From NCBI RefSeq assembly GCF_028368995.1, contig NZ_JAQNDL010000003.1:62001-126000 (forward strand): a stretch of DNA of 64,000 bases, written 5' to 3'. A model generated the notes under the pieces. The model had not been told where the DNA came from. It saw nothing but the letters and a program-made list of their open reading frames with translations, and made no database searches. Below, one piece after another: positions 54,994 to 63,044 of the stretch. The first letter of the stretch is position 1. Each line of letters starts with the position of its first letter. The position numbers were made by a program, and so were the translations under genes. Origin of the DNA: Nannocystis bainbridge (GTDB lineage: Bacteria; Myxococcota_A; Polyangia; Nannocystales; Nannocystaceae).

Positions 54994-56325
54994 TCAGCGG
55001 GCGAGGCAGGCCATGAAGCGTTGAAACAGTTTGCGATCGCCGCGCAGACGCAGGCGTCCGCGCATCACGGCCCACACCGGACTGTGCTTGCCGCTGGCGA
55101 TCCCGAGCCAGGTCGCGGCGTCCGCCTCGACGACGACGTCCGCCGGGTCATCCTCGTGTTCGACGATCGTCAGCTTGCCCTCGGCCACGCGGATCGTCGC
55201 CACGAACTGCTCCGCCCCGGTGAAACGAAACCGCAGCGTCGCCGCCATATCCTTCGCGCGGCCGCGCTGGAAGATCAGCGGCAGCGCGAGCACGAAGCCA
55301 CGCGCCGAATCCGGGCTCAGCCCGCTGCGGACCCGCCGGAGCCGTTTGTGCGGGAACCGCCGGGCCGCGTGAGCCTCGGCATCCGAGCCCGCGAGCACAT
55401 ACAGCGGCTCCACCTTGTCCTGCAGCGGCCGCACGACCTGGCGCAGGAAACCAGCCTTCGCGTTCAGGTAGGTGCCGAGCACATCTTCGCCGGCGGGGCA
55501 CACGGCCATGCAATAGGCGGCCTTGTAATTGGGCCCGTAGGCCAGGCTCTGCCACATCGACACCGTCTCCTTGTCGCTGACGCGCTCGCGGTAGTCCCTG
55601 CCGTCCTTGCTGTCGGCGACAGTCGCCACCCAGTCGACGAATCCGCCCATGAACTCGCGATAGTTATGAGTATTGCAGGCCGAGAAGTCGAAGTGGCCGT
55701 CCGATTGGATCGCCCCGACCGGACACGCGCTGACGCACAGCTTGCAATCGATGCACGGGTTATAGTCGATCGGCTGGGTCTCGGCGTCCACGGGCGCGTC
55801 GGTCAGGACCGTGCCGAGCAGGATGAAATTTCCGAAGCGCGGGTGGATGAGGTTGCGGTGCAGGCCCATTTGTCCGAGGCCCGCGGCGACGGCGACGACC
55901 TTGTGCGAGACGACCCAGATCCGCGCGGGCCAGCGCGCCATCTCCATCGGGAAGGCGATCGAGGGGTTGACCGCGCGGTGGCCCTTCTCGACGAGCGCGC
56001 GTGCGATCGCCTGCGCGACCTCGTCGGCGTGATCACCGGTGCGATGAAACTCCTGATTGGCGACGCTGCGGGCCGGGCTGCGCACGCTGTCGCGATTCAT
56101 GCGCACGACGAAGGCGACCAGCGTGCGCACGCCCGGTAGCGCCTCCTCGACGAAGGGCCGCTCGGTGGCGACCTCGGGGCGGTCGATGGCGACGAAGCCG
56201 ACATCGTCCGCGCCGGCAGCGAGGGCCACCTCGCGTAGCCACGCGCTGGTGATACCGACGGGGACCGGCGCCGGTCGGCTCCGGATCTGTACGACCGTCG
56301 GGTGCTCTTGAACCTTGATCGCCAT
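54994..56325 (-). CDS. QueG-like 4Fe-4S protein with C-terminal SCP2-like domain (443 aa)
   Basis: Residues 30-330 resemble epoxyqueuosine-reductase-type iron-sulfur proteins: C191-x2-C194-x2-C197-x3-C201 (CIDCKLCVSACP) and a second set around SACNTHNY and YCMAVCPAGED. Residues about 340-443 have an SCP2 (sterol-carrier) pattern: LRFRFTGAEQFVATIRVAEG, ADVVVEADAATWLGIASGKHSPVWAVMRGRLRLRGDRKLF. An SCP2 domain on such a reductase is not part of tRNA modification, so this is probably a reductive enzyme for a hydrophobic substrate, in keeping with its efflux pump partner. The second cluster looks incomplete compared with QueG. Confidence 0.75.
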   Translation of the reverse strand: MAIKVQEHPTVVQIRSRPAPVPVGITSAWLREVALAAGADDVGFVAIDRPEVATERPFVEEALPGVRTLVAFVVRMNRDSVRSPARSVANQEFHRTGDHADEVAQAIARALVEKGHRAVNPSIAFPMEMARWPARIWVVSHKVVAVAAGLGQMGLHRNLIHPRFGNFILLGTVLTDAPVDAETQPIDYNPCIDCKLCVSACPVGAIQSDGHFDFSACNTHNYREFMGGFVDWVATVADSKDGRDYRERVSDKETVSMWQSLAYGPNYKAAYCMAVCPAGEDVLGTYLNAKAGFLRQVVRPLQDKVEPLYVLAGSDAEAHAARRFPHKRLRRVRSGLSPDSARGFVLALPLIFQRGRAKDMAATLRFRFTGAEQFVATIRVAEGKLTIVEHEDDPADVVVEADAATWLGIASGKHSPVWAVMRGRLRLRGDRKLFQRFMACLAR

Positions 56326-56399
56326 GTTCGTCTTTCTCTCAGCCGGAGGCTCCACGCGCGTCAAGTCCACGACGCGAATGGTGGGTAGATGCGTATGAG

Positions 56400-56413
56400 A
56401 TGATGGTCATCAT
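56400..56413. promoter_or_regulatory. Candidate TetR operator upstream of the QueG-like gene
   Basis: ATGATGGTCATCAT (inverted ATGAT/ATCAT) lies 75 bases before the QueG-like start. The core TGGTCATCAT recurs at 57031-57040 over the start codon of the TetR gene, as TGGTCATCATACCA. A shared core at both promoters is what an autoregulated TetR repressor would need. Confidence 0.55.
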
Positions 56414-56473
56414 TCTATCGAGCAAAAAAAAGCCGCCGTGGCCGCTGCGACGCTCCCTGTGTGGTCGCACGGC

Positions 56474-57040
56474 TCAGCTCGGCGCCGACTCGCGCGCCGC
56501 GCGAAGGATCCGGTCGGCGAGCGCGGGGTCGTCGACGAGTCGACCGAGCACCACGGCGCCGACCATCGTCGCCGTGAGGCGCAGCGCCGCGTCACTTGGG
56601 GCCCGCGCCGACCGCCGCGGGTGGAGCTTCTTGTCGACCAATCGCAGCAGGCCGCGGGCCACCTCGGCGAAGGCCTTGCGAACGGAGGAAGGCTTGCGGC
56701 CGCCCTCGGCGCCCAGTGCCGCCAGCACGCAGCCTTGCTCGGGGTGCTCAAGATGTCCGGGCGACAAGTAGCGCTCGAGCGTCTGCCCGAGGCTGTTGCG
56801 GTCCGCGAACGTGTCCTCGGCAGTGCGGGCGGCGGCCGCGAGCACGGCCTCGGCGACCAGCTCGTCGCGGTTCTCAAAGTGCGCATAAAAGCCGCCGTGG
56901 GTGAGCCCGGCATTCTTCATGAGCGCAGGGATGCTGACACCCGACAGGCCGTCGCGGCGTAGCGCCTCCGAGGCAGCGCCGACGATCCGCTCGCGTATGG
57001 CCTCCTTGTGGCCCTCGGAGTATCGCATGTTGGTCATCAT
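56474..57040 (-). CDS. TetR family transcriptional regulator (188 aa)
   Basis: The helix-turn-helix reads IRERIVGAASEALRRDGLSG, then VSIPALMKNAGLTHGGFYAHF, then ENRDELVAEAV, typical of the AcrR/TetR branch with GGFYxHF. The C-terminal part carries EQGCVLAALGAEG and a hydrophobic ligand-pocket region. Start is ATG 57040 or 57037 (tandem ATGATG). It precedes the QueG-like and MFS genes on the same strand and probably represses them until an exported or reduced compound binds. Confidence 0.93.
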   Translation of the reverse strand: MMTNMRYSEGHKEAIRERIVGAASEALRRDGLSGVSIPALMKNAGLTHGGFYAHFENRDELVAEAVLAAAARTAEDTFADRNSLGQTLERYLSPGHLEHPEQGCVLAALGAEGGRKPSSVRKAFAEVARGLLRLVDKKLHPRRSARAPSDAALRLTATMVGAVVLGRLVDDPALADRILRAARESAPS

Positions 57041-57044
57041 ACCA
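57031..57044. promoter_or_regulatory. Candidate TetR operator at its own start codon
   Basis: TGGTCATCATACCA has inverted ends TGGT/ACCA and shares TGGTCATCAT with the site at 56400-56413. It overlaps the tandem ATG start of the TetR gene, where binding would block its own translation or transcription initiation. Confidence 0.5.
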
Positions 57045-57234
57045 TGACCGGCCCCGCTGACAAGCGCGAAGGTGCGGCACGTTCTTGCGCGGCACCCGCA
57101 TCCGCTGAGGTCGGCGCAGCCCGGTGTGCGGTGAGCGGGCAGTGATCGGCTGGCCGAGCGTGACGAGCGACAGGCCGGATCAACGGGATGCGCGACGACA
57201 GACAACCTGGTCCGAAGACCAGGCCCGGCAGGCA

Positions 57235-57513
57235 CCCGAAGTGCAATTCGAACGCGGCGAGCTCGAGGCGGCGCGCTCGTTGTACGAAGAGTCGCGGTCC
57301 ATCATCGACGAGTTGGTGCGGTCGTTCCCGCAGAAGCTCACCGAGCTCGCGCGGCTCCGCCGGGCGCAGGGCGACCGCACGCTGGCCCTCGACGCAGCGA
57401 ACCGGGCGCGATCGATCCTCGGGGCCCTGCTCGCCAGTCCTCCCTCGCCTCTGCCGGAGTGGGAGGACTGCGCGCGACAGGTGAACGCACTCATCACCGA
57501 GCTCAATGCCTAG
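57235..57513 (+). pseudogene. TPR-like C-terminal fragment
   Basis: VQFERGELEAARSLYEESRS continues to LARLRRAQGDRTLALDAANRARSILGALL and ends ALITELNA at 57511. This is two TPR-like hairpins in the style of kinase or STAND protein C-termini. The upstream part of the open frame (from 57124) is not protein-like. No start with a ribosome-binding site is seen, so it is treated as a remnant. Confidence 0.5.
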
Positions 57514-57589
57514 CCGATCGAGTCGTGCGACGCGCGCGCGGCCGCGTGCGCGGCGACCCCGCGCATCACCGCGGTCAGCACGGCGAGCG

Positions 57590-57820
57590 CTGGCGCGGGG
57601 AGCTGATCGCGGACGGTGAGGCGCTGCTGTGGGCGGCGCTGGGTCCTCGCCCGGGCCTGCGGGCGCTGCGGGCGACGATCCACGCGGTGCACGCAGATCG
57701 CCGGCGCTCGGGGGTGACCGACTGGGCGGCGATCCTGACGCTGTACGGCACGCTGCTGCTGCTGCGCGACGACCCGGTGATCCGGGTCAATCGGGCGCGG
57801 GCGAATTCGGGCCTGCACGG
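57590..57820 (+). pseudogene. Fragment of an ECF sigma factor with DUF6596-type C-terminus
   Basis: RGELIADGEALLWAALGPRP leads to LRALRATIHAVHADRRRSGV and TDWAAILTLYGTLLLLRDDPVIRVNRA, the conserved end of the large ECF sigma group carrying DUF6596 (IxEGLxLL...YxLxAAIAAxHA...TDWxxIxxLYxxL...PVVxLNRA). Sigma regions 2 and 4 are missing. It joins directly to the IS1380 fragment downstream. Confidence 0.65.
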
Positions 57821-57859
57821 TGACCAGCTCCAGGCCGACATCAAGCTCCTGCTCGATCG

Positions 57860-58287
57860 CACGCGCCGGTGCCTGTGGGGCGGCCTTGTCGTCGCCGAGC
57901 GCTCGGGCGTCGTCGCGGAGCGTGTCATGGTCATTCAGGTCTTCGTAGCCGCACAGAAGGCCCAGCACACGCTGCGCCAGCAGCTCCTCGACGGTGTGCT
58001 CGATGCGGCTCGGGTCGCGGTGGTCCCGGAAGCAGGACGCGAACCTTCGAAACACACCTGAGCTCTTGGTCAGCTCGCGCAGCAGCAGCAAACCGCCGTC
58101 CGAGCTGACCCGTCCGGCGTCGAACGCAGCCTCGACCCGGCGGCGTCCGGCAGGTTGAAAATCGAACTCGGCGCGGATACACCTTGTCGTGTTCCGGCCG
58201 TACCCCTGGGTGGCCAGCAATCGTTTCACACCCGCTCAAACTCGGGAAGTACGGCCGGAATTCCTTACCGTGGTGAGAAATCCGGGC
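57860..58287 (-). mobile_element. Truncated IS1380-family element
   Basis: From ATG 58229 the minus strand reads FDAGRVSSDGGLLLLRELTK, then FASCFRDHRDPSRIEHTVEE, then LLAQRVLGLLCGYEDLNDHDTLRDD, the conserved N-terminus of IS1380 transposases. Similarity ends near 57870, leaving about 110 of roughly 430-450 residues. The outer end, CCGTGGTGAGAAATCCGGGC (58268-58287), is shared with 51800-51819 and touches the stop codon of the decarboxylase gene. The truncated side abuts a sigma factor fragment. Confidence 0.85.
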
Positions 58288-60686
58288 TAGCGCCGGGGCC
58301 CGAGGTTCGTGCGGACCAGCAATTGCGAGAAACTCTCGAGGAACTCCTGCTTCGAGATGTTGTTGTCGCGGCTGATGTCGCTCGAGCGCAGGAACTCGTG
58401 GATCTCCTCGTCGGCGTAGCCCATCGCCCGGAACTTCGCCTCGACCTCGGCGCGGTCGAGCTGGCCGTCATTGTTGGCGTCGATCTCCTCGAACACCTGG
58501 GCCATCGAGTCGCGGAAAAGCGCCCGCGAGATGCCGCGGCGGAACTCGCGTTCGAGCATGTCGAGGAAGGTGTCGTCGCCGAAGTCGGTCAGCCACGGGT
58601 TCATCACCGTCGAGCGCAGGACCGTGACGGCGTGCCCCGGGCCCTCGACGCCGAGGCGGCGCTTGTAGCTGTCCATGAACTGCGCGCCGTAGTGCGCGTC
58701 CTCGAAGTCGGTGGTGGTCACCAGCAGCGGGTGGCCGGACGGGTCCTCGCCCGGGCGCAGGCTCAGGACCTCGTAGACGGCCTTGTTCAGGCGGTTCGCC
58801 TGGGCCAGGCTCGTATTCATGCGGCCGTCCGGGTGCTTGAAGTTGAAGGCGTAGGTGAGGATGTTGAGGTCGGGCCCGATCTCGGCGAACAGCGCCATCG
58901 CCTCCTCGTCGGCGAGCAGCTCCTCGGGGTCGCGGCCGTCGATCCGCCAGCGGATGAACTCGGTCTGCGCGGCGACGTCGCCGCCGGCGATCTCGGCCGG
59001 CAGGCGCGGCACGGGGACGACGACGAAGTTGTCCTCGGGGCGGGCCATGCAGAGCAGGCGGGCATAGACCCGCCGGCAGTTGAAAAGCGCCTTGCGGTGG
59101 ATGCTGCCGTAGCCGCTGCGGCTCGGGCGGATCACCTTGTGCGCCAAGAACACCGCGGCGACCGCCGCCCCGGGCTTCGAGCCCTCGACGCCGTAGATGC
59201 CGACCGAAGGCTCGTCTTGCGCGTGCAGGATGTAGGGCGCTTTGAAGGTGACCAGGTCGCGCATCGCCGCGTTGCGGTAGCAGAGGGCCCCGGCCGGGTA
59301 AGGGATGTAACCCGACTTGTGAGGGTCGACGGTGACGGAGTCGGCCTGCTGCAGCACGGCGTACTGGGTCTCGGTGTAGCGGCTGAAGCCGACCTCGGCG
59401 CGCGGCGAGGCGGGCGCGGGCTGCTTGCCGGCCGGGGCGTCGTCGTCGCGGAGGATGCTGACGTGATAGCCGCCCCACGCGGCGTCGGCGTGCACGGTGA
59501 ACTCGAGGCCCCTCTCGCGCAGTTGGTCGCGCAGCGCGAGGATCTCGCGCAGCGGATCGACGGCGCTCTCCTCGGTGCTGCCGATCACGCCGACGACCGT
59601 GTACACCGGCCGGCGCTCCGCCAGGCAGCTCAGCAAGATCCGCTCGAGATCGGGGATGCTCATGCGCGCGTTCTCGTCGAGCGGGACGTCGAGCACGTTG
59701 GCGGCGCCGATCCCGAGGATCGCGGCCGCCTTGGGGAACGAGTAGTGCTTGGTGGCCGGGACCAGGATCACCGGCGGGCTGCGCAGCTCGCCGACGTAGC
59801 GGCTGAAGAACGCGTGCATGCCCAGGCTCTGCGGCGAGACCTTCGCCAGCGCCGCAGTGATGACGTCGGGCGAGATCCCGAACTCCGCGGTGATGCGCGC
59901 CGGCAGGGCCAGGATGTCGTCGCCCTGCAGGTTGCACAGCGACCACGCGTCGAGCTCGCGCAGCAGCGCCGAAGCGCCGCCCGGCCCCCGCACGCGCAGC
60001 TCGCTCGCGGCGGCCAGCGACGGGTCCTCTCGCAGCGCCGCCTGCATGGCGACCGGGTAGAGCTTGAGGTTGCGCGCCGACCAGATCGCCTCGATGTTGG
60101 CGACGGTGCCGCCGCTGGTGATGTGGCCCCACGGGCGCACCGCGCCGGCCTGGCACGCGGCCTTGTCCGGCAGCGGGTAGCCGATCATGCGGCACAGATC
60201 GTCGCCGACCAGCAGCTCGAGGATCGTCGTCGCCGTCGAGCCCTCGAAGGCGACGTTGTTGGGGTTGTAGAGCATCGCCGCGAAGTAACCGAGGACCGCC
60301 GGCATCGCGGTGTCCCAGTTCATGTGCCCCTGGTAGCGGGTGCTGAAGAACGGCATCGATTTCTTCAAGAAGCCGAGCAGCGAGCGGTAGCTGTCGGTGA
60401 GGCTGCCCATCGCCTGCACGTATTCGGGCTGGCGCTTGACCGCCTCGGTGACGAGGGTCGGATCGCCGGGGTGGAAGTTGCGGCGCCAGAACGCCTGATC
60501 GCGGATCGCCTCGACGATCAGCCGCTCGAACTCCTCCGCGTTCTCCGCCTTGGAGCCCAGGAACCACGCCTCGGGCGACGAGGTACCCGGGCCTTCGAGG
60601 TAGGGGATCTCCACGTGTTGAAGGAATTGATCGACGGCGCCCGCAGAGACCTGGGGTCCCCGCTTTCGATTGGGTCGTTGGGTCAT
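58287..60686 (-). CDS. PLP-dependent group II decarboxylase with C-terminal EF-hand pair (799 aa)
   Basis: The body is a glutamate/aromatic-amino-acid-decarboxylase-type fold: MPAVLGYFAAMLYNPNNVAF, GHITSGGTVANIEAIWSARN, VHADAAWGGYH and the PLP lysine in SVTVDPHKSGYIPYPAG. At the C-terminus are two calcium-binding loops, DANNDGQLDRAE (about 736-747) and DISRDNNISKQE (770-781), both with acidic or oxygen ligands at 1, 3, 5 and Glu at 12. It is much longer than ordinary decarboxylases. Calcium control of activity is inferred. The stop codon abuts the end of an IS1380 remnant, so the original C-terminus may have differed by a few residues. MTQRPNRKRG is the chosen start. Confidence 0.92.
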   Translation of the reverse strand: MTQRPNRKRGPQVSAGAVDQFLQHVEIPYLEGPGTSSPEAWFLGSKAENAEEFERLIVEAIRDQAFWRRNFHPGDPTLVTEAVKRQPEYVQAMGSLTDSYRSLLGFLKKSMPFFSTRYQGHMNWDTAMPAVLGYFAAMLYNPNNVAFEGSTATTILELLVGDDLCRMIGYPLPDKAACQAGAVRPWGHITSGGTVANIEAIWSARNLKLYPVAMQAALREDPSLAAASELRVRGPGGASALLRELDAWSLCNLQGDDILALPARITAEFGISPDVITAALAKVSPQSLGMHAFFSRYVGELRSPPVILVPATKHYSFPKAAAILGIGAANVLDVPLDENARMSIPDLERILLSCLAERRPVYTVVGVIGSTEESAVDPLREILALRDQLRERGLEFTVHADAAWGGYHVSILRDDDAPAGKQPAPASPRAEVGFSRYTETQYAVLQQADSVTVDPHKSGYIPYPAGALCYRNAAMRDLVTFKAPYILHAQDEPSVGIYGVEGSKPGAAVAAVFLAHKVIRPSRSGYGSIHRKALFNCRRVYARLLCMARPEDNFVVVPVPRLPAEIAGGDVAAQTEFIRWRIDGRDPEELLADEEAMALFAEIGPDLNILTYAFNFKHPDGRMNTSLAQANRLNKAVYEVLSLRPGEDPSGHPLLVTTTDFEDAHYGAQFMDSYKRRLGVEGPGHAVTVLRSTVMNPWLTDFGDDTFLDMLEREFRRGISRALFRDSMAQVFEEIDANNDGQLDRAEVEAKFRAMGYADEEIHEFLRSSDISRDNNISKQEFLESFSQLLVRTNLGPRR

Positions 60687-61018
60687 TGGAATCGCTCTCC
60701 TGGCAGGTCCGAAAATGAGGTGGGCGGAGCTTCGCACAATCGCCGCGGGGCCGGGACGGCGCGTCGCTGCGGGCGGTGATGCGCGCGCGCGAGCCCGGGG
60801 CCGGAGGCGCCCAATGGCCGGAGAGTCACCAGCGAGGCCCTGCGGTCCTCGCCGACGCGAATGCGCAGTTTCGCAGCGCTCGCCGTCGGGTCGGCCCGGC
60901 CCGCGATCGACGCGGATCTCAGCCGCGGCACGGCCGGGGACGCGCCCTTCGAGCGCACCTTTTTAAAAAGGCGGGGCAAGCTCGCGAAATCTTCATGGAC
61001 AGCCCCTCGCGCGCCGGC
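60687..61018. other. Gap upstream of the decarboxylase with AT palindrome
   Basis: 332 bases between the MerR-TetR gene and the decarboxylase. It contains CCTTTTTAAAAAGG (60958-60971), a perfect 14-base palindrome that stands out in GC-rich DNA and is either a terminator-like hairpin for the regulator transcript or a binding site. No gene is seen. Confidence 0.5.
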
Positions 61019-61849
61019 TCACGGCGCCGTCGCGTGGTGCATGAAATCGACGTAGGCCGTCAGCGCCTCCGCTTGCGCATAGCGGCCGTCGAGCGCCAGG
61101 CGGTCGCCGAGGGCCAGCAAGGCCCCCCACAGCATGTAGGCCCATAGCTCGCTGTCGCCGCGGCGCAGCTCCCCGGCGGCGATCGCCCGGCGCAGGCTCG
61201 GCTCCGCGTTCATCACCATGCGGTGCAGGGCCTCGCGCGCGCGCGCGGCCACCTCCGCGTCGCGCCCCTGCGCGGCCGCTCCGAGCAGGTTCGTCAGCGT
61301 GCGATAGCCGGCGAACCGCGACAGCACCGCCTGCGCCCGCATGCGCCCCTCGTCGATCAGCGGCGTCTGTCTCGCTGCGAGCTGCGCCCGCGTCGTCGCC
61401 GGCACCAGCGACAGGCGCAGGCGATCGAGGCACTCGACGAACAGCTCGCGCTTGCTGGCGAAATGTTGATACACCGTCGCCTTGCCGACCCCCGCCGCGC
61501 GCGCGATCGCCTGCACGTCGGCGCCCTCGAACCCGCGCTCGAGGAACAACCGGGCCGCCGCGTCGAGGATCGCCGCGCGACGATCCTCCGCGCCCTCGCG
61601 GCGCCGTCGCGGCCGCCTGGCCGGCGTCCGCGGACGCTGGCGAGTGGCCAGGCGCTCGCGGATCTCCGCCAGCCCGAGCCCCTGGGCCCGCAGCCCCTTG
61701 ATCTCGCGCAGCCGCGCCACGTGCTCGTCGCCGAAGTGGTGGAGCCGCGGACCCAGAGTTTCGGGCCGCGGCAGCAGACCGAGGTCGAGGTAGTGGTGGA
61801 TGGTCGAGCGATGCGTGCCGCTGACCCGTGAAAGCTCCGCGATCTTCAT
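61019..61849 (-). CDS. Fusion regulator: MerR-type HTH plus TetR-type repressor (276 aa)
   Basis: Residues 1-70 are a MerR winged helix-turn-helix (MKIAELSRVSGTHRSTIHHY, LDLGLLPRP ... RLHHFGDEHVARLREIKGLRAQGLGLAEIRERL). After an Arg-rich linker (75-95), residues 95-276 are a complete TetR protein: RRAAILDAAARLFLERGFEG, ADVQAIARAAGVGKATVYQHFASKRELFVECL and a ligand-binding half. Two different DNA-binding domains in one chain are unusual. The start is ATG 61849. The frame extends upstream to 61912 over the putative promoter, so the shorter form is preferred. It is divergent from the esterase lipoprotein and upstream of the decarboxylase. Confidence 0.92.
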   Translation of the reverse strand: MKIAELSRVSGTHRSTIHHYLDLGLLPRPETLGPRLHHFGDEHVARLREIKGLRAQGLGLAEIRERLATRQRPRTPARRPRRRREGAEDRRAAILDAAARLFLERGFEGADVQAIARAAGVGKATVYQHFASKRELFVECLDRLRLSLVPATTRAQLAARQTPLIDEGRMRAQAVLSRFAGYRTLTNLLGAAAQGRDAEVAARAREALHRMVMNAEPSLRRAIAAGELRRGDSELWAYMLWGALLALGDRLALDGRYAQAEALTAYVDFMHHATAP

Positions 61850-61877
61850 CCTCGACGCCCCTCCGCCTCGGCATGGT

Positions 61878-61913
61878 TTGTATTGCACAACCCTGATTTT
61901 TGTATAATGCAAT
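61878..61913 (+). promoter_or_regulatory. MerR-type promoter with 19-base spacer and dyad
   Basis: TTGTAT (61878-61883) and TATAAT (61903-61908) are separated by 19 bases, the long spacer typical of MerR-controlled promoters. ATTGCA (61882-61887) and TGCAAT (61908-61913) form an inverted repeat across it. The stretch is strikingly AT-rich for this genome. It points toward the esterase lipoprotein gene, 68 bases downstream, and lies next to the divergent MerR-TetR gene. Confidence 0.6.
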
Positions 61914-61980
61914 TATCGCCGACACGGCGCTTCCGTGCAGCCCTGTTGTTCTCCTGACCCGACCGTGATAGCTTCGTGGC

Positions 61981-63033
61981 ATGGAGTTCTCTGCGCCGCC
62001 GCCGTGGTCATTCGCCCTCGCCCTCGCCCTCGTCGCTTGCGGGTCCACCGGCGGAGCCACGACCGACGACGCGACCGTCACCGGGGACAGCTCGTCGACC
62101 GGCGACGTCACCTCGACCTCGACCGGCACCTCCGCCCCCACCACCGGGTCCGACACCACCGGTCCTGCCGACACCACCACCACGTCGAGCACCACCGACG
62201 CGACCACCACCACGTCGAGCACCACCGAGCCCGCGACCACCACGAATGACACCACCACCGGCGATGACACCGGCGTCGGCCCGGGCTCGCGCTGCGAAGA
62301 GACGGCGACTACCATCACCTGCCCCAAGATCACCGTCGAGCTCGGCCCGTGGCAGCGCGACGTGCATTATCAGGTCCCGCTGGGTCAGCCGCCGGCGGGT
62401 GGTTGGCCGGTCGTGCTGATGTTCCAGGGCTCGTTCTTCAGCGCCGAGATCACCTGGATCGCCACCGACGACCTGCCCTTCGGCGCCTATTATCAGACCC
62501 ACGTCGTCAAGCGTTTGCTCGATCACGGCTACGCCGTCATCACCCCCGAGGCCAAGCTCGACGGCGGCACCTTCTGGGACACCAACATCCCGCCGTTTTC
62601 GCTCAACTGGGAGTCGTCGGAGGATCACCAGCTCATGCTGCTGATCTTCGCCGGCATCGCCGAGGGCGCCTTTGGCCCGCTCGACGCCGGGCGCCTGTTC
62701 GCCACCGGCATCTCGAGCGGCGGCTACATGACGAGCCGCATGGCCGTCTCCTACCCCGGCAAGTTCCGCGCCCTGGCGATCGCCGCCGGCTCGTACGCCA
62801 CCTGCTCGGGGCCGCTGTGCAGCGTGCCTGACCTCGACGACGGCCACCCGCCGACCCTGTTCCTCCACGGCGAGATCGATCTGACCGTGCCGCTCTCCAC
62901 TGCGGAGGAATACTACGACGAGCTGCTGGCCTCCGGCGTCGACGCGCGACTCGTCACCGAGCCCGGCGAGGGCCACGCGTGGATCGCCGCCTCGCCCGAA
63001 GAGGTCCAGGCCTGGTTCGACGGCCACCCCTGA
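61981..63033 (+). CDS. Lipid-anchored esterase, PHB-depolymerase/feruloyl-esterase-like (350 aa)
   Basis: The signal peptide (MEFSAPPPWSFALALALVAC) ends in a lipobox, followed by about 75 residues of Thr/Ser/Asp linker encoded in part by a 36-base direct repeat (62173-62244). The catalytic domain has WPVVLMFQGSFFS (oxyanion region), FATGISSGGYMTSRMAVSYP (nucleophile elbow GISSGG), LFLHGEIDLTVPLS (Asp) and EPGEGHAWIAA (His). The layout matches extracellular polyester or feruloyl esterases. The linker would hold the enzyme away from the outer membrane. Expression is probably driven by the MerR-type promoter. Confidence 0.88.
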   Translation: MEFSAPPPWSFALALALVACGSTGGATTDDATVTGDSSSTGDVTSTSTGTSAPTTGSDTTGPADTTTTSSTTDATTTTSSTTEPATTTNDTTTGDDTGVGPGSRCEETATTITCPKITVELGPWQRDVHYQVPLGQPPAGGWPVVLMFQGSFFSAEITWIATDDLPFGAYYQTHVVKRLLDHGYAVITPEAKLDGGTFWDTNIPPFSLNWESSEDHQLMLLIFAGIAEGAFGPLDAGRLFATGISSGGYMTSRMAVSYPGKFRALAIAAGSYATCSGPLCSVPDLDDGHPPTLFLHGEIDLTVPLSTAEEYYDELLASGVDARLVTEPGEGHAWIAASPEEVQAWFDGHP

Positions 63034-63044
63034 TTGTCATCACC

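Noticed and set aside
54994..56325. Genuine queG (epoxyqueuosine reductase)
   Set aside because: The SCP2-like C-terminus, the incomplete second cluster and the pairing with an MFS pump and TetR do not fit tRNA modification.
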